Shown: positions 16,479 through 27,454, numbered from the stretch's first letter. The stretch: 44,405 nucleotides of DNA from an uncultured Neomegalonema sp. (GCA_938008165.1 CALLLP010000018.1:1-44405); one strand, 5' to 3'. Numbers and translations are program-made. Notes: generated by a model from the sequence alone, not told the origin.

Positions 16479-18316
16479 ATGAAAACTCTGCATCGATATT
16501 GGTGGCTTTATGCTCTGGTGGCGGCATGCGTGTTGCTGGGGGCGGCGTTCTGGACCTATGAGCGCACGGAGCGGGGCCTGTTGGCGGAGCGGCGAATCGC
16601 GGGCGAGGCGAAGCTGGCACTCTATGGCGAATTGCTGCGCGGGTGGCTGGGTAAGTACCGGGCGCTCCCGTCGATCTATGCCCATGAGCCTGATGTGGTC
16701 GCCTTGCTGCGCGATACGGCTGACGCGGGGCAGACGGCGGATGTCAATGCCAAGCTGGAGCGGTGGAATGCGACCTCCGGCGCATCGGTGACCTACATCC
16801 TCGATGCGCAGGGCGTCGCGGTGGCGGCGTCGAACTGGAACAGCGAGACATCCTTCATCGGCACGAGCTATTCCTTTCGCCCCTATTTTCGCCAAGCGAT
16901 GCGGGGTGTGCTGGGGCGCACCTTTGCGCTCGGCACCGTATCCGGCAAGCGCGGCTATTACTTTGCCTATCCGGTACAGGATAATGGCCGGATCATCGGT
17001 GTGGTCGCCGTCAAGATGCGCGTGGATACCATCGAGCAGGAATTGCGCCTCGATACCGGCGCGGTCTTCGTGACAGATAGCGACGGCATCGTGATTCTCG
17101 CCGGACCGCCGCATTGGCGCATGAAGACCCTTGGCCCGCTGACGCGCGAGACCCTGCGCAAGATCGAAAGCGACCGCCTGTTTCCCACCGCCATGCTGCG
17201 CCCCCTGCCGGTAGAGGGGATGCAGGCAAGCGCGCAGGATACAAAGGTCACCGCTCAGCCGGATCGCTCCGGTGGGGCCAAGATGGATTTCCTGCATCTC
17301 TCCCAACCCATGCCGACGGAACGCTGGCGCGTGCATCTGCTGGTGGAAACCCAAGGCATTGGGCGGCAAAGCCTTCTCACCGCCCTGCTGGCCGGGCTGG
17401 CCATCCTGACGATCTGCCTTGCCGGATTGCTGTTATGGCAGCGCCGCCGCCGGATGATCGGCCTGCTCGCCGCGCGCGAGGAGACACAAAGAGAGCTGGA
17501 GCGCACCGTTTCCGAACGCACCGCCAATCTGCGCGAGAGCAACCTGCAACTGGAACGACAGGTTCGCGAGCGCCAGCAAGCCGAGGACGATCTGCGGCGC
17601 ACCCAATCCGAGCTGATTCAGGCGGGCAAACTGGCCGCGCTGGGGCAAATGTCGGCGGCCCTGAGCCATGAATTCAACCAGCCCCTCGCCGCGATCCGCA
17701 CCTATTCGGATAATGCCGTCGCCTTTCTCGACCGGGGGCGCGAGGAGCAGGCGAGCGAGAATCTCGCGCGCATCTCTCGCCTGACCGAACGGATGGCGCG
17801 ATTGTCGAAACATCTGACCAGTTTTGCGCGCAAGCCAAAGGATACCATCGAGCCGGTCTTGCTCGACACTGTACTGGCCGAAACACTGGCGCTGCTGCAT
17901 GCGCGGATCGAAGGGGCCGGAGCGCGGATCGAGGCGCATCTCCCCCCCGATACCGTCGTGATGGGGGGGCAAACGCGGTTGCAGCATGTCTTCATGAACC
18001 TCATCGGCAATGCGCTGGATGCGACGGCCCCGGTTGCCGATCCAGTGATCATCGTGCGGCTGGAGGAGACGGACGATACCGTGCGCATCCTCGTCGAAGA
18101 TAACGGGCCGGGCATCGCGCCCGATATCCTGCCCAGCATCTTCGACCCGTTCTTCTCGACCAAGGGACCGGGCAAGGGCCTCGGACTGGGATTGTCGATC
18201 AGCTATAATATCATGCGCGATTTCGACGGCAGTTTACAGGTCGAGAACCGCGCCGAGGGCGGCGCACGCTTTATCGTCACGCTGGGGCGTGCGGCTACGC
18301 TACGGGAGGCCGCTGA

Positions 18317-18320
<4 letters not shown>
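16479..18320 (+). CDS. dctB: C4-dicarboxylate sensor histidine kinase
   Basis: 613-aa inner-membrane sensor kinase that reports external succinate, fumarate or malate (or transporter state) to DctD. TM1 about residues 8-28; periplasmic double-PAS/dCache sensor ~30-295 with SNWNSETSFIGTSYSFRPYF typical of DctB ligand pockets; TM2 about 300-322; coiled coil ~325-385; H-box ALSHEFNQPLAAIRTY; N-box NLIGNALDA; G1 EDNGPGI; G2 GKGLGLGLSIS. Length is standard for DctB. It overlaps dctD by 4 bp (ATGA), so the pair is co-translated. Confidence 0.94.
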
Positions 18321-19644
<1,324 letters not shown>

Positions 19645-19657
<13 letters not shown>

Positions 19658-19679
19658 AGCATTTGTTACCGAATCCGCC
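19645..19679 (+). terminator. Hairpin overlapping the dctD stop codon
   Basis: GGCGGATTCG and CGAATCCGCC form a perfect 10-bp stem; the dctD stop lies in the 15-nt loop side. No T run follows. It separates the regulatory genes from the transporter genes. Confidence 0.5.
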
Positions 19680-19800
19680 ACCCCATGCCTCGCCGATGGG
19701 TAGAAGGCGAAACACCGCTCCGCATGCGACGATTATTCCATGCAATCATTGGCTTTTTAGGTTTGCCATCCGCTCACGCGTCCGTCTTATTCCCGATCAG

Positions 19801-19817
19801 CCGCCCCTTTCGGGCGG
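19801..19817 (+). other. Leader hairpin before dctP
   Basis: CCGCCC-CTTTC-GGGCGG in the dctP leader, followed by an AT-rich spacer and the ribosome site GGGAGGAG 7 nt before ATG 19846. The rest of the 188-bp gap holds near-repeats CATGCGACGATTATT and CATGCAATCATT (19722-19750), which could be regulator sites. Confidence 0.35.
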
Positions 19818-19845
19818 ATAAACAATCAATCGGGAGGAGATTTCC

Positions 19846-20850
19846 ATGCGGATTCTCAAAACGCTCGCCGCCGCCACGCTGTCCATTGCGGCCCTCACCA
19901 CCGCCGCACAGGCCGCTTGCGATCCGGGCGAAACGGTCATCAAGTTCAGCCACGTCACCAATACCGACAAGCACCCCAAGGGCATCGCCGCCACGCTGCT
20001 GGCAGAGCGTGTAAACGCCGAAATGAACGGCTCGATGTGCATGGAGGTCTATCCCAACTCCTCGCTCTATGACGATAACAAGGTTCTCGAAGCCATGCTG
20101 AACGGCGATGTTCAGCTCGCCGCGCCCTCCCTGTCGAAATTCGAGAAATTCACCAAGCAATTCCGCATTTTCGACCTGCCCTTCATGTTCACCGATGTGA
20201 ACGCGGTCGACCGTTTTCAGGCCGGACCCGCCGGGCGCAAGATGCTCAGCTCCATGCAGCGCCGGGGCCTTCAGGGTCTCGCCTATTGGCATAACGGCAT
20301 GAAGCAGATGTCCGCGTCGCGTCCGCTGGTCTCGCCAGAAGATGCCAAGGGCCTGAAATTCCGTGTACAGCCCTCCGACGTGCTGGTCGCACAGTTCGAG
20401 CAGCTTGGCGCAAACCCGCAGAAGATGGCGTTCAAGGAAGTCTATGGCGCGCTTCAGACCAAGGTGATCGACGGTCAGGAAAACACCTGGTCGAACATCT
20501 ATGGCAAGAAGTTCTTTGAAGTTCAGGACGGCGTGACCGAAACCAATCACGGCATCATCGACTATCTGCTCGTCACCTCGACCGATTTCTGGGCGGGCCT
20601 GCCCGATGCCCAGCGCGAACAGCTTGGCATTATCATCAGCGAAGTCACCGGCACCCGCAACGCGGCGTCGACGGCGGTGAACGAGGAGAACAAGCAGGCG
20701 GTCATCAAGGCAGGCGGCACCGTTCGCACCCTGACCCCCGCAGAACGCACCGCATGGGTCGACGCGCTCAAGCCCGTCTGGAAAAAGTTCGAGGGCGACG
20801 TACCCGCCGAGCTGGTTGATGCCGCACAGGCAGCGAACGACGGCTCCTGA
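19846..20850 (+). CDS. dctP: TRAP transporter C4-dicarboxylate-binding protein
   Basis: 334-aa periplasmic DctP-family solute receptor. Signal peptide MRILKTLAAATLSIAALTTAAQA; mature start ACDPGETVIKFSHV. The Arg clamp expected to bind the substrate carboxylate is in LKFRVQPSDV; other conserved segments are YGALQTKVIDGQENTWSN and IIDYLLVTSTDFW. Two Cys (CDPGE, SMCMEV) could form a disulfide. It delivers substrate to DctQM encoded downstream. Strong ribosome site and a hairpin after the stop favour production in excess over the membrane subunits. Confidence 0.95.
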   Translation: MRILKTLAAATLSIAALTTAAQAACDPGETVIKFSHVTNTDKHPKGIAATLLAERVNAEMNGSMCMEVYPNSSLYDDNKVLEAMLNGDVQLAAPSLSKFEKFTKQFRIFDLPFMFTDVNAVDRFQAGPAGRKMLSSMQRRGLQGLAYWHNGMKQMSASRPLVSPEDAKGLKFRVQPSDVLVAQFEQLGANPQKMAFKEVYGALQTKVIDGQENTWSNIYGKKFFEVQDGVTETNHGIIDYLLVTSTDFWAGLPDAQREQLGIIISEVTGTRNAASTAVNEENKQAVIKAGGTVRTLTPAERTAWVDALKPVWKKFEGDVPAELVDAAQAANDGS

Positions 20851-20862
20851 CCCGCACCGAAC

Positions 20863-20893
20863 CCAAGCCCCGGCTGTCATGGCCGGGGCTTGG
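20863..20893 (+). terminator. Intergenic hairpin between dctP and dctQ
   Basis: CCAAGCCCCGGC and GCCGGGGCTTGG form a perfect 12-bp stem with a 7-nt loop, 13 bp after dctP. There is no T run, so it probably attenuates transcription or protects the dctP mRNA 3' end rather than fully terminating. Confidence 0.6.
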
Positions 20894-21019
20894 ACCTTGC
20901 ATATCGATACATCCCGGATCGTAATCCGGGGCAGGTCTTATCCAGATAAAATAAGACACGTCAGATAAGACGAGAATGCCGGAAAACCGGCCCGCGATCT
21001 TCACAGGGGGATAGTTACC

Positions 21020-21766
21020 ATGGCCACGGCCACCGCGCGGGGTAAATCCGCGCTCGACCTGCTGGAGGAAACGCTCCTCGCGGTCCTTCTCGGCGTCATG
21101 ACATTGATTACCTTTGCGAATGTCGTGGTGCGCTACGTCTTCGCCTCCGAATGGTTCGCCCCGGTGACCGAAGCGATGGGCCTGCCCACCAATATGCTCT
21201 GGGCGTTGCAGGCGACAGTGTTCCTGTTCGCGTGGATGGTGCTGATCGGGGCCGCCTATTGCGTGAAGATCAACGCGCATCTGGGGGTCGATGTGCTCGT
21301 CAATGCGATGGGCGAGCGGTGGCGCGGCATCTTCACCACCATCGCCATCCTGTGCTGTCTCGTCTTTGCCATGCTGATGTTCGTCGGCGCGTGGAATTAC
21401 TGGGCACCCTTTGCCAATATGCCCCCGATCCCGAATCTCTATAACGATTACATCGCCTCACCGCTGGGCCTGCCCGAAATCGCGAATCAATGGCGCGATC
21501 AAGCATGGTACGAGGTCGACGATATTCCGATGGCCGATTGGCTGCGCTTTCTCGAACCGGCGATGAACGAGGGCGAGCGCTACACTTACATCCCGAAATT
21601 CATTCCCTATGCCATCCTGCCCCTGAGCATGGCCCTGCTGATCTATCGGTTCCTTCAGGCGGGCCTGCGCATCCGGCGGGGCACGCAGGATTTGCTCATC
21701 GCCAGCCATGAGGCCGAGGATGATATCGACACGGCCGCTGCCCGCGCCGCCGGGGAGGTAAAATAA
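21020..21766 (+). CDS. dctQ: TRAP transporter small membrane subunit
   Basis: 248-aa DctQ-type membrane protein. Four hydrophobic segments: around 18-40 (TLLAVLLGVMTLITFANVVVRYVF), 60-80, 100-122 and 195-215. The segment between helices 3 and 4 is longer than in minimal DctQ and rich in Trp/Pro (NYWAPFANMPPIPNLYNDY), as seen in DctQ of the DctPQM group. GGGGG and ATAG upstream give a modest ribosome site. Its TAA stop overlaps the first base of the dctM ATG. Confidence 0.92.
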   Translation: MATATARGKSALDLLEETLLAVLLGVMTLITFANVVVRYVFASEWFAPVTEAMGLPTNMLWALQATVFLFAWMVLIGAAYCVKINAHLGVDVLVNAMGERWRGIFTTIAILCCLVFAMLMFVGAWNYWAPFANMPPIPNLYNDYIASPLGLPEIANQWRDQAWYEVDDIPMADWLRFLEPAMNEGERYTYIPKFIPYAILPLSMALLIYRFLQAGLRIRRGTQDLLIASHEAEDDIDTAAARAAGEVK

Positions 21767-23148
21767 TGGAAATCGCTCTCCTTTTTGGCCTTGTCATCGG
21801 TCTTTTGCTCATCGGCGTGCCGATTGCGGTCGCGCTGGGGTTTTCCTCGATCATCTTTCTGCTCGTCTATTCCGACGGCTCCCTCGCCTCGATCGCCCAG
21901 ACGTTGTTTTCGGCCTTTGATGGCCATTACACGCTGCTCGCGATCCCGTTTTTCATACTCGCCAGTGCCTTCATGTCGACGGGCGGGGTGGCAAAGCGGA
22001 TCATCAATTTCGCGATTGCCTCCGTCGGGCATTTCCGGGGCGGGCTGGCCATTGCGAGCGTCTTTGCCTGCATGCTGTTCGCCGCGCTGTCGGGGTCGTC
22101 CCCGGCAACGGTGGTCGCCATCGGGTCGATCGTCATCGCCGGAATGCGGCAGGTCGGCTATACCAAGGAATTCGCCGCCGGGGTCATCTGTAACGCGGGA
22201 ACGCTGGGCATCCTGATCCCGCCCTCCATCGTGATGGTGGTCTATGCCGCCGCGACCGATGTGTCGGTCGGGCGCATGTTCCTCGCGGGGGTCATCCCCG
22301 GTTTGCTGGCCGGTCTGTTCCTGATGATCGGCATCTATATCGCCGCGACCATCAAGGGGATGCCGCGCGAACCAAAGGCAAGCTGGGGCGTATGGTTCGG
22401 CGCGATGACGGAGGCGGGCTGGGGCCTGTTCCTGATCGTCATCATTCTGGGCGGCATCTATGGCGGGATCTTCACCCCGACCGAAGCCGCCGCCGTGGCC
22501 GCCATGTATGCCTTTTTCATCGCCAATTTCGTCTATCGCGATATGGGGCCGCTGCATGTGGCCTGGGACGACACGCCGAACCGCTCGTTCCTCAGCCGTC
22601 CTTGGGCGATCGTGACGGTCTGGTTTCACCCCGATACGCGCAAAGTGCTGTTCGACGCCGCCAAGCTGACCACGACGCTGATGTTCATCATCGCCAATGC
22701 CCTGATCCTCAAGCATGTCTTGACCGAGGAACAGGTGCCCCAATCCATCGCCGCGATGATGCTGGAGGCGGGGTACGGCCCGATCATGTTCCTCGTGATC
22801 GTCAATGTGCTGTTGCTGATCGGCGGTCAGTTCATGGAGCCGTCGGGCCTTCTGGTCATCGTTGCGCCGCTGGTCTTTCCCATCGCCATGCAGCTGGGGA
22901 TCGACCCGATCCATCTGGGAATCATCATGGTGGTGAATATGGAGATCGGGATGATTACCCCGCCCGTGGGACTCAACCTCTTTGTCACGGCGGGGGTTGC
23001 GAGGATGTCGGTGATGGGCGTGGTCAAGGCCGCCTTGCCCTTCGTCTCGATCCTGTTCGCGTTCCTGATCCTCGTGACCTATGTGCCGATCATCTCCACA
23101 TGGCTGCCGACCCTGCTGATGGGACCGGAGATCGTCGATATCCGGTGA
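21766..23148 (+). CDS. dctM: TRAP transporter large membrane subunit
   Basis: 460-aa DctM-family permease, the Na+-coupled transport subunit; about 12 membrane helices. Recognisable DctM signatures: LIGVPIAVALGFSS near the N-terminus, FFILASAFMSTGGVAKRI, AALSGSSPATVVAIGSI, and EIGMITPPVGLNLFV at the C-terminus. Slightly longer than the usual ~430 aa because of a loop at ~235-290 (VYRDMGPLHVAWDDTPNRS). Overlaps dctQ by one base (TAATG), giving coupled translation. It converges on mur with 25 bp between stops. Confidence 0.95.
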   Translation: MEIALLFGLVIGLLLIGVPIAVALGFSSIIFLLVYSDGSLASIAQTLFSAFDGHYTLLAIPFFILASAFMSTGGVAKRIINFAIASVGHFRGGLAIASVFACMLFAALSGSSPATVVAIGSIVIAGMRQVGYTKEFAAGVICNAGTLGILIPPSIVMVVYAAATDVSVGRMFLAGVIPGLLAGLFLMIGIYIAATIKGMPREPKASWGVWFGAMTEAGWGLFLIVIILGGIYGGIFTPTEAAAVAAMYAFFIANFVYRDMGPLHVAWDDTPNRSFLSRPWAIVTVWFHPDTRKVLFDAAKLTTTLMFIIANALILKHVLTEEQVPQSIAAMMLEAGYGPIMFLVIVNVLLLIGGQFMEPSGLLVIVAPLVFPIAMQLGIDPIHLGIIMVVNMEIGMITPPVGLNLFVTAGVARMSVMGVVKAALPFVSILFAFLILVTYVPIISTWLPTLLMGPEIVDIR

Positions 23149-23163
23149 TGAAGGCGAAGGCTG

Positions 23164-23192
23164 TGCCCGGAGGTCACTCCCGCTTCCGGGCA
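23164..23192. terminator. Bidirectional hairpin between dctM and mur
   Basis: TGCCCGGA and TCCGGGCA form a perfect 8-bp stem, with CTGT/ACAG able to extend it. It spans the mur stop codon region and lies 15 bp beyond dctM, so it can end both transcripts. No U tract. Confidence 0.5.
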
Positions 23193-23599
23193 TACAGCTC
23201 CAGCCGGTGATGAACGATGTCATAGCCGAGTTCGGCGGCGATTTCCGCCTGTAGCCGCTCGATCTTCTCGGAGCGAAACTCGATCACTGCGCCGGTTTCC
23301 AGATCGATGAGATGATCGTGGTGGGGCCGGTCGCTGGTCTCGAACCGGGCGGGTTTTCCCTCGAAGGCATGGCGCTCGATGACGCCCGCATTCTCCAGCA
23401 CCGACAAGGTGCGGTACACGGTCGCGAGCGAGATATTGCGATCCCGGCCATGGGCTCGGCGGTGCAGCTCGTTCGCGTCGGGATGATCCTGCGCCTCTGT
23501 CAAAACCCGCAGCAGGATGCGGCGCTGTCGCGTGATCCGAACACCCGCATCGCGCAGGGCGTCCTCCATGGCGATCGATCCGGCATCATCCTCGTTCAT
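23174..23599 (-). CDS. mur: Fur-family metal regulator, probably manganese-responsive Mur
   Basis: 141 aa. N-terminal winged helix ([30 protein letters not shown]), C-terminal dimerisation domain with the metal-site motif [11 protein letters not shown] (93-103) and [10 protein letters not shown]. There is no cysteine at all, so the CxxC structural zinc sites of classical Fur and Zur are absent, as in alphaproteobacterial Mur/Irr-type proteins. It lacks the His-rich haem motif of Irr. Divergent position from sitABCD and a palindrome in between indicate that it represses the sit operon with Mn2+ (or Fe2+) and probably itself. Confidence 0.88.
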   Translation of the reverse strand: MNEDDAGSIAMEDALRDAGVRITRQRRILLRVLTEAQDHPDANELHRRAHGRDRNISLATVYRTLSVLENAGVIERHAFEGKPARFETSDRPHHDHLIDLETGAVIEFRSEKIERLQAEIAAELGYDIVHHRLELYARKRE

Positions 23600-23644
23600 A
23601 TTGCGAGTTTAGCCAGATGCGACGCAGGTGCAACACGCCTTTCT

Positions 23645-23665
23645 TGCAAACAATTCTCAACTGCA
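23645..23665. promoter_or_regulatory. Candidate Mur/Fur operator between mur and sitA
   Basis: An imperfect palindrome bounded by TGCAAAC and AACTGCA with ATTCTC in the centre; on the minus strand it reads TTGAGAATTGTTTGCA, resembling Fur-family boxes. It directly abuts the -35 hexamer of the sitA promoter, a position suited to repression. Confidence 0.6.
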
Positions 23666-23694
23666 TTGACAGGCCCCCGGCCTCGACCTAGCTT
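23666..23694 (+). promoter_or_regulatory. sitA promoter
   Basis: TTGACA, 17-bp spacer, TAGCTT. A transcript start near 23701 would leave about 20 nt before ATG 23721 and almost nothing before ATG 23703, which is why the later start is preferred for sitA. Confidence 0.6.
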
Positions 23695-23720
23695 TCGGGG
23701 GAATGATGGGGGTCAAGACC

Positions 23721-24626
23721 ATGGCGAGACTGTTTGGCGCGGGGATGGCGCTTCTCTGCGCACTGGCTCTGGCGGCGTGCGGCGAAGAGAAAAAAGCGGC
23801 GGACGATGCATTCAAGGTCGTCACGACCTTTACGGTCATTGCCGATATGGCGCGCAATGTGGCAGGCGATGCCGCAGAGGTCGTGTCAGTCACGCGTCCG
23901 GGGGCGGAGATTCATGGCTATCAGCCGACGCCGGGCGATCTGACCCGCGCGCTCGATGCCGACCTGATCCTCTGGAACGGATTGAATCTGGAAGTGTGGT
24001 TCGAACAGTTCATCGGCAATCTCGGCGACAAACCCTCCGCGACGGTCAGCGACGGCATCGCGCCGATTGCCATTGCTTCGGGGACCTATGCGGGCAAGGC
24101 GAACCCCCATGCGTGGATCGGGGCCGATGCGGCGATGATCTATATCGACAATATCCGCAACGCCCTGACCGAGCACGACCCCGACAATGCCGCGATCTAC
24201 CGCACGAATGCCGAACGCTATAAAATGCGCGTGCGCGAGACGCTCGACCCGTTGCGCGCAAAGATCGCGGCGATCCCCGATGGAAAGCGCTGGCTGGTGA
24301 CCTGCGAGGGGGCCTTCAGCTATCTGGCGCGGGATTTCGGATTGCGCGAGCTGTATCTCTGGCCGATGAATGCCGATGCGGTCGGCACGCCGCAACAGGT
24401 GCGCAAGGTCATCGACGGGGTGCGCGAGAATGACATTCCGGTCGTGTTCTGCGAGAGCACGGTCAATACCGACCCCGCCAAACAGATCGCCCGCGAGACC
24501 GGCGCACGCTATGGCGGAGAGCTGTATGTCGACAGCCTCAGCGAGGCGGACGGGCCGGTGCCCACCTATCTCGACCTGCTGCGCGTGACCTCGCAACGGG
24601 TCGTCGACGGGTTGACCGCCCCGTGA
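23721..24626 (+). CDS. sitA: Mn/Fe ABC transporter substrate-binding lipoprotein
   Basis: 301-aa cluster A-I metal-binding receptor. Starting at ATG 23721 (GGGGG 8 nt upstream) gives lipoprotein signal [20 protein letters not shown] with lipidated Cys20; the in-frame ATGs at 23703/23706 add six residues and are nearly leaderless. The four metal ligands are readable: His65 (IHGYQPTP), His130 (NPHAWIG), Glu196 ([14 protein letters not shown]) and Asp271 (VDSLSE). The His-His-Glu-Asp set is that of Mn/Fe receptors (SitA/YfeA/MntC), not of His-rich-loop ZnuA, supporting manganese as substrate. First gene of sitABCD. Confidence 0.92.
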   Translation: MARLFGAGMALLCALALAACGEEKKAADDAFKVVTTFTVIADMARNVAGDAAEVVSVTRPGAEIHGYQPTPGDLTRALDADLILWNGLNLEVWFEQFIGNLGDKPSATVSDGIAPIAIASGTYAGKANPHAWIGADAAMIYIDNIRNALTEHDPDNAAIYRTNAERYKMRVRETLDPLRAKIAAIPDGKRWLVTCEGAFSYLARDFGLRELYLWPMNADAVGTPQQVRKVIDGVRENDIPVVFCESTVNTDPAKQIARETGARYGGELYVDSLSEADGPVPTYLDLLRVTSQRVVDGLTAP

Positions 24627-25465
24627 GCGCCGATGGCGGCGGCATCGCCGTGCGGGATCTGACGGTCACGTATCGCAACGGTCATACGGCCCTGCGCAAT
24701 GCCAGTTTCGAGATTCCACGCGGCACGGTGACGGCGCTGGTGGGCGTAAACGGAGCCGGGAAATCCACGCTGTTCAAGGCGATCATGGGCTTTGTGCAGG
24801 CATCGACGGGCGAAATCGAGCTGCTGGGCAAATCGGTGCGTGAGGCCCTGCGCGAGAATATCGTCGCCTATGTCCCGCAATCCGAGGAGGTTGACTGGGC
24901 CTTCCCCGTCTTGGTCGAGGATGTGGTGATGATGGGCCGCTACGGCCATATGGGATTCCTGCGCCGCCCCTCTGCATCCGACCGCGCGGCGGTGGCGGCG
25001 GCTCTGGGCCGGGTGGGGATGGACGACTATCGCCATCGGCAGATCGGCGAACTCTCAGGCGGACAACGCAAGCGCGTGTTCCTCGCCCGCGCGCTGGCAC
25101 AGGACGGCAAGGTCATCCTGCTGGACGAGCCGTTTACCGGGGTCGATGTCAAAACCGAAGACCGCATCGTTACCCTGCTGCGCGAATTGCGCGCGGAGGG
25201 GCGGGTGATGCTGGTCTCGACCCATAACCTCGGTTCGGTGCCCGAATTCTGCGACCGGACGGTTTTGGTCAAGGGCACGGTGGTTGCCTATGGCCCGACC
25301 GAGACGACCTTCACGCGCGAAAACCTCGAACTCGCTTTCGGCGGCGTCTTACGCCACTTCACCCTCGGCGGCGACGAACTGCATGACGATGACGATACCC
25401 GCGAAGTGCGGATCATCACCGATGACGAACGACCCTTCGTGATCTACGGCGAGGGGGATCGATGA
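24623..25465 (+). CDS. sitB: Mn/Fe ABC transporter ATP-binding protein
   Basis: 280 aa; energises the SitCD permease. Walker [11 protein letters not shown]-loop [10 protein letters not shown], signature LSGGQRKR, Walker B VILLDEPF, switch His in VSTHN. GTG start overlapping the sitA stop by 4 bp (GTGA). The C-terminal ~40 residues ([22 protein letters not shown]) are an acidic/His extension beyond the ABC core, common in SitB/YfeB and conceivably metal-sensing. Confidence 0.94.
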   Translation: MSADGGGIAVRDLTVTYRNGHTALRNASFEIPRGTVTALVGVNGAGKSTLFKAIMGFVQASTGEIELLGKSVREALRENIVAYVPQSEEVDWAFPVLVEDVVMMGRYGHMGFLRRPSASDRAAVAAALGRVGMDDYRHRQIGELSGGQRKRVFLARALAQDGKVILLDEPFTGVDVKTEDRIVTLLRELRAEGRVMLVSTHNLGSVPEFCDRTVLVKGTVVAYGPTETTFTRENLELAFGGVLRHFTLGGDELHDDDDTREVRIITDDERPFVIYGEGDR

Positions 25466-25499
25466 GGAGACCGTTGCCCGCTCCGGAGTCGCTCGTGTG

Positions 25500-26363
25500 A
25501 TGGACCTGCTGCTCGAACCCTTCGCCTATGGCTATATGACCAATGCGATGGTTGTATCGGCGCTGGTGGGCGGGGTCTGTGCGTTTCTGTCCTGCTATCT
25601 GATGCTCAAGGGCTGGTCCCTGATCGGGGATGCCTTGGCCCATTCGGTCGTGCCGGGAGTGGCGGGCGCCTATATGCTGGGGCTACCCTTTGCCTTCGGG
25701 GCATTCTTTGCCGGAGGATTGGCGGCGGGGGCGATGCTGTTTCTCAGCGGGCGCTCGGGGCTGAAGATCGATGTGATCATCGGGATCATCTTCACCTCGT
25801 TCTTCGGCCTTGGCCTTTTCATGGTATCGATCAACCCGGTCGCCATCAGCGTGCAAACCATCACCATGGGCAATATTCTCGCCATCACGCCCGAAGACAC
25901 GGTGCAGTTGCTCATCATCGGTGGCGTATCCCTCGTGGTATTGCTGGCGAAGTGGAAAGACCTGATGGTCACGTTCTTCGATGAAAACCATGCCCGCTCC
26001 ATCGGATTGCGCCCCGATCTGCTCAAAGCGATCTTCTTCGTGCTGCTCTCGGCCTCCGTGGTGGCGGCGATGCAGACGGTGGGAGCGTTTTTGGTCATCG
26101 CGATGGTCGTGACGCCGGGGGCGACGGCCTATCTACTCTGTGACCGCTTCCCCCGCCTGCTGGCCGTTTCGGTGGCCATCGGGGCAGGCACAAGCTTTAC
26201 CGGCGCATATCTGAGCTATTTTCTGGATGGGGCGACGGGCGGCGTCATCGTGGCGTTGCAGACGCTGGTATTCCTGACCGCGTTTATCCTCGCCCCCAAA
26301 CACGGATTACTGGCGGCAAAGGCAAAAAGGCGCGCGGCACTGGGGCAGGAGGGCGCGCAATGA
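25500..26363 (+). CDS. sitC: Mn/Fe ABC transporter permease
   Basis: 287-aa ABC-3 family permease with about eight hydrophobic helices. Family segments: FMLKGWSLIGDALAHSVVPGVA-type stretch (CYLMLKGWSLIGDALAHS) and VGAFLVIAMVVTPGATAYLL. ATG 25500 is directly preceded by an in-frame GTG at 25497; GGAG lies about 12 nt upstream. 31-34 bp separate it from sitB. The stop overlaps the sitD start. Confidence 0.93.
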   Translation: MDLLLEPFAYGYMTNAMVVSALVGGVCAFLSCYLMLKGWSLIGDALAHSVVPGVAGAYMLGLPFAFGAFFAGGLAAGAMLFLSGRSGLKIDVIIGIIFTSFFGLGLFMVSINPVAISVQTITMGNILAITPEDTVQLLIIGGVSLVVLLAKWKDLMVTFFDENHARSIGLRPDLLKAIFFVLLSASVVAAMQTVGAFLVIAMVVTPGATAYLLCDRFPRLLAVSVAIGAGTSFTGAYLSYFLDGATGGVIVALQTLVFLTAFILAPKHGLLAAKAKRRAALGQEGAQ

Positions 26364-27193
26364 TCGACGCTCTGCTCGCCCCTTTTCAGTTTCCCTTCAT
26401 GCAGAACGCCTTTCTGATTGCCCTGATCATCGCGCCGCCCACTGCGATGCTGTCCTGTTTTCTGGTGTTGAAGGGTTGGGCGCTGATGGGCGATGCGGTC
26501 AGTCATGCGATCCTGCCGGGGGTGGTGCTGGCCTATCTGCTGAACCTGCCGCTGATCCTGGGGGCCTTTGTCGCGGGGATGAGCTGCGCGCTCCTGACCG
26601 GATACCTTGACGAAAACAGCCGGGTAAAGCGCGATACGATCATGGGGGTCGTGTTTTCGGGCATGTTCGCGGTCGGGATGATCCTGTTCGTCGCCTTTCC
26701 GACCGATGCGCATCTGGATCACATCCTGTTCGGCAATATGCTGGGCGTCGGCAAAGGCGATCTGGTGACTTCGGGCATGATCGCGGTCGTTGTCTGCGCG
26801 GTGCTGGGGTTGAAATGGCGTGATTTCCTGCTCCATGCCTTCGATCCGATTCAAGCGCAGACATCGGGCCTGCGCACCGGATGGCTGCATTACGGGCTGT
26901 TATCGATCCTGTCGCTGACGGTGGTGGCGACGCTGACGGCGGTGGGGTTGATCCTCGCCGTGGCGCTGCTGGTGACGCCGGGGGCGATCGCGTTCTTGCT
27001 GACGCGCAGTTTCGGGCGGATGCTGGTTGTGGCCATACTGACCTGTCTGGGGTCGATGCTGTCGGGTGTCTGGCTCAGTTTTCACCTCGATTCCGCCCCC
27101 GCGCCGACCATTGTGCTGGTTCTGACGGCGATTTTCCTGCTCGCTTTCATCATCCGATTGCGCCAAACGCACAAAAACAGAGCGCTTTCGTAA
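26360..27193 (+). CDS. sitD: Mn/Fe ABC transporter permease, second subunit
   Basis: 277-aa ABC-3 permease homologous to SitC (shared CFLVLKGWALMGDAVSHAILPG and VGLILAVALLVTPGAIAFLL patterns), probably arisen by duplication; SitC and SitD would form the channel heterodimer. ATG overlaps the SitC stop (ATGA). C-terminus is basic (IIRLRQTHKNRALS). Downstream the sequence GCGCTTT ... AAAGCGC with a run of eight T (27193-27217 region) may end the operon transcript. Confidence 0.93.
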   Translation: MIDALLAPFQFPFMQNAFLIALIIAPPTAMLSCFLVLKGWALMGDAVSHAILPGVVLAYLLNLPLILGAFVAGMSCALLTGYLDENSRVKRDTIMGVVFSGMFAVGMILFVAFPTDAHLDHILFGNMLGVGKGDLVTSGMIAVVVCAVLGLKWRDFLLHAFDPIQAQTSGLRTGWLHYGLLSILSLTVVATLTAVGLILAVALLVTPGAIAFLLTRSFGRMLVVAILTCLGSMLSGVWLSFHLDSAPAPTIVLVLTAIFLLAFIIRLRQTHKNRALS

Positions 27194-27454
27194 ATTTTTT
27201 TTACCAAAAACAAAGCGCCCCCGTCACGGCTGTGTGAGGGCATGGAACCGCGGATTACGGGCTTTCCGTGCCGATCAAGAGGCGCAGGGACCGCCCGCTG
27301 CGGGCATGTTTCAGGGTGCGGTTCACGCTCACACAGGCGCTCACGAAGCCGCGTGCAAGGGTGAAGGGCCATCCTCTTTTCGTCGCCCTCAATCCCCCCA
27401 TCTGTCTTGGCATGAAGGCGGCAACAGATGCTGCCACACGAAGGAGATAGATTG
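27194..27454 (+). other. Non-coding stretch, structured leader of the 92-aa gene
   Basis: 261 bp between sitD and the next gene. Seen: an A/T-rich start with GCGCTTT/AAAGCGC arms (possible sit terminator), several GC-rich pairings (GCCCG-CTG-CGGGC), and CATCTGT/ACAGATG arms (27399-27430) just before the ribosome site AAGGAGAT. An Arg-rich 60-codon frame (27268-27450) crosses it without a ribosome site and looks spurious. A regulatory leader or small RNA is possible; no known riboswitch is recognised. Confidence 0.35.

Noticed and set aside
19759..19773. Possible -24/-12 sigma-54 promoter before dctP
   Set aside because: Only the GG and GC dinucleotides at 10-bp spacing match; the other consensus bases do not.
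21655..23223. 522-codon minus-strand frame opposite dctM
   Set aside because: Asp/His/Gln-rich shadow of a membrane-protein gene, typical of antisense to hydrophobic codons.
27268..27450. 60-codon Arg-rich plus-strand frame before the 92-aa gene
   Set aside because: No ribosome site, and its stop coincides with the ribosome site of the real gene.
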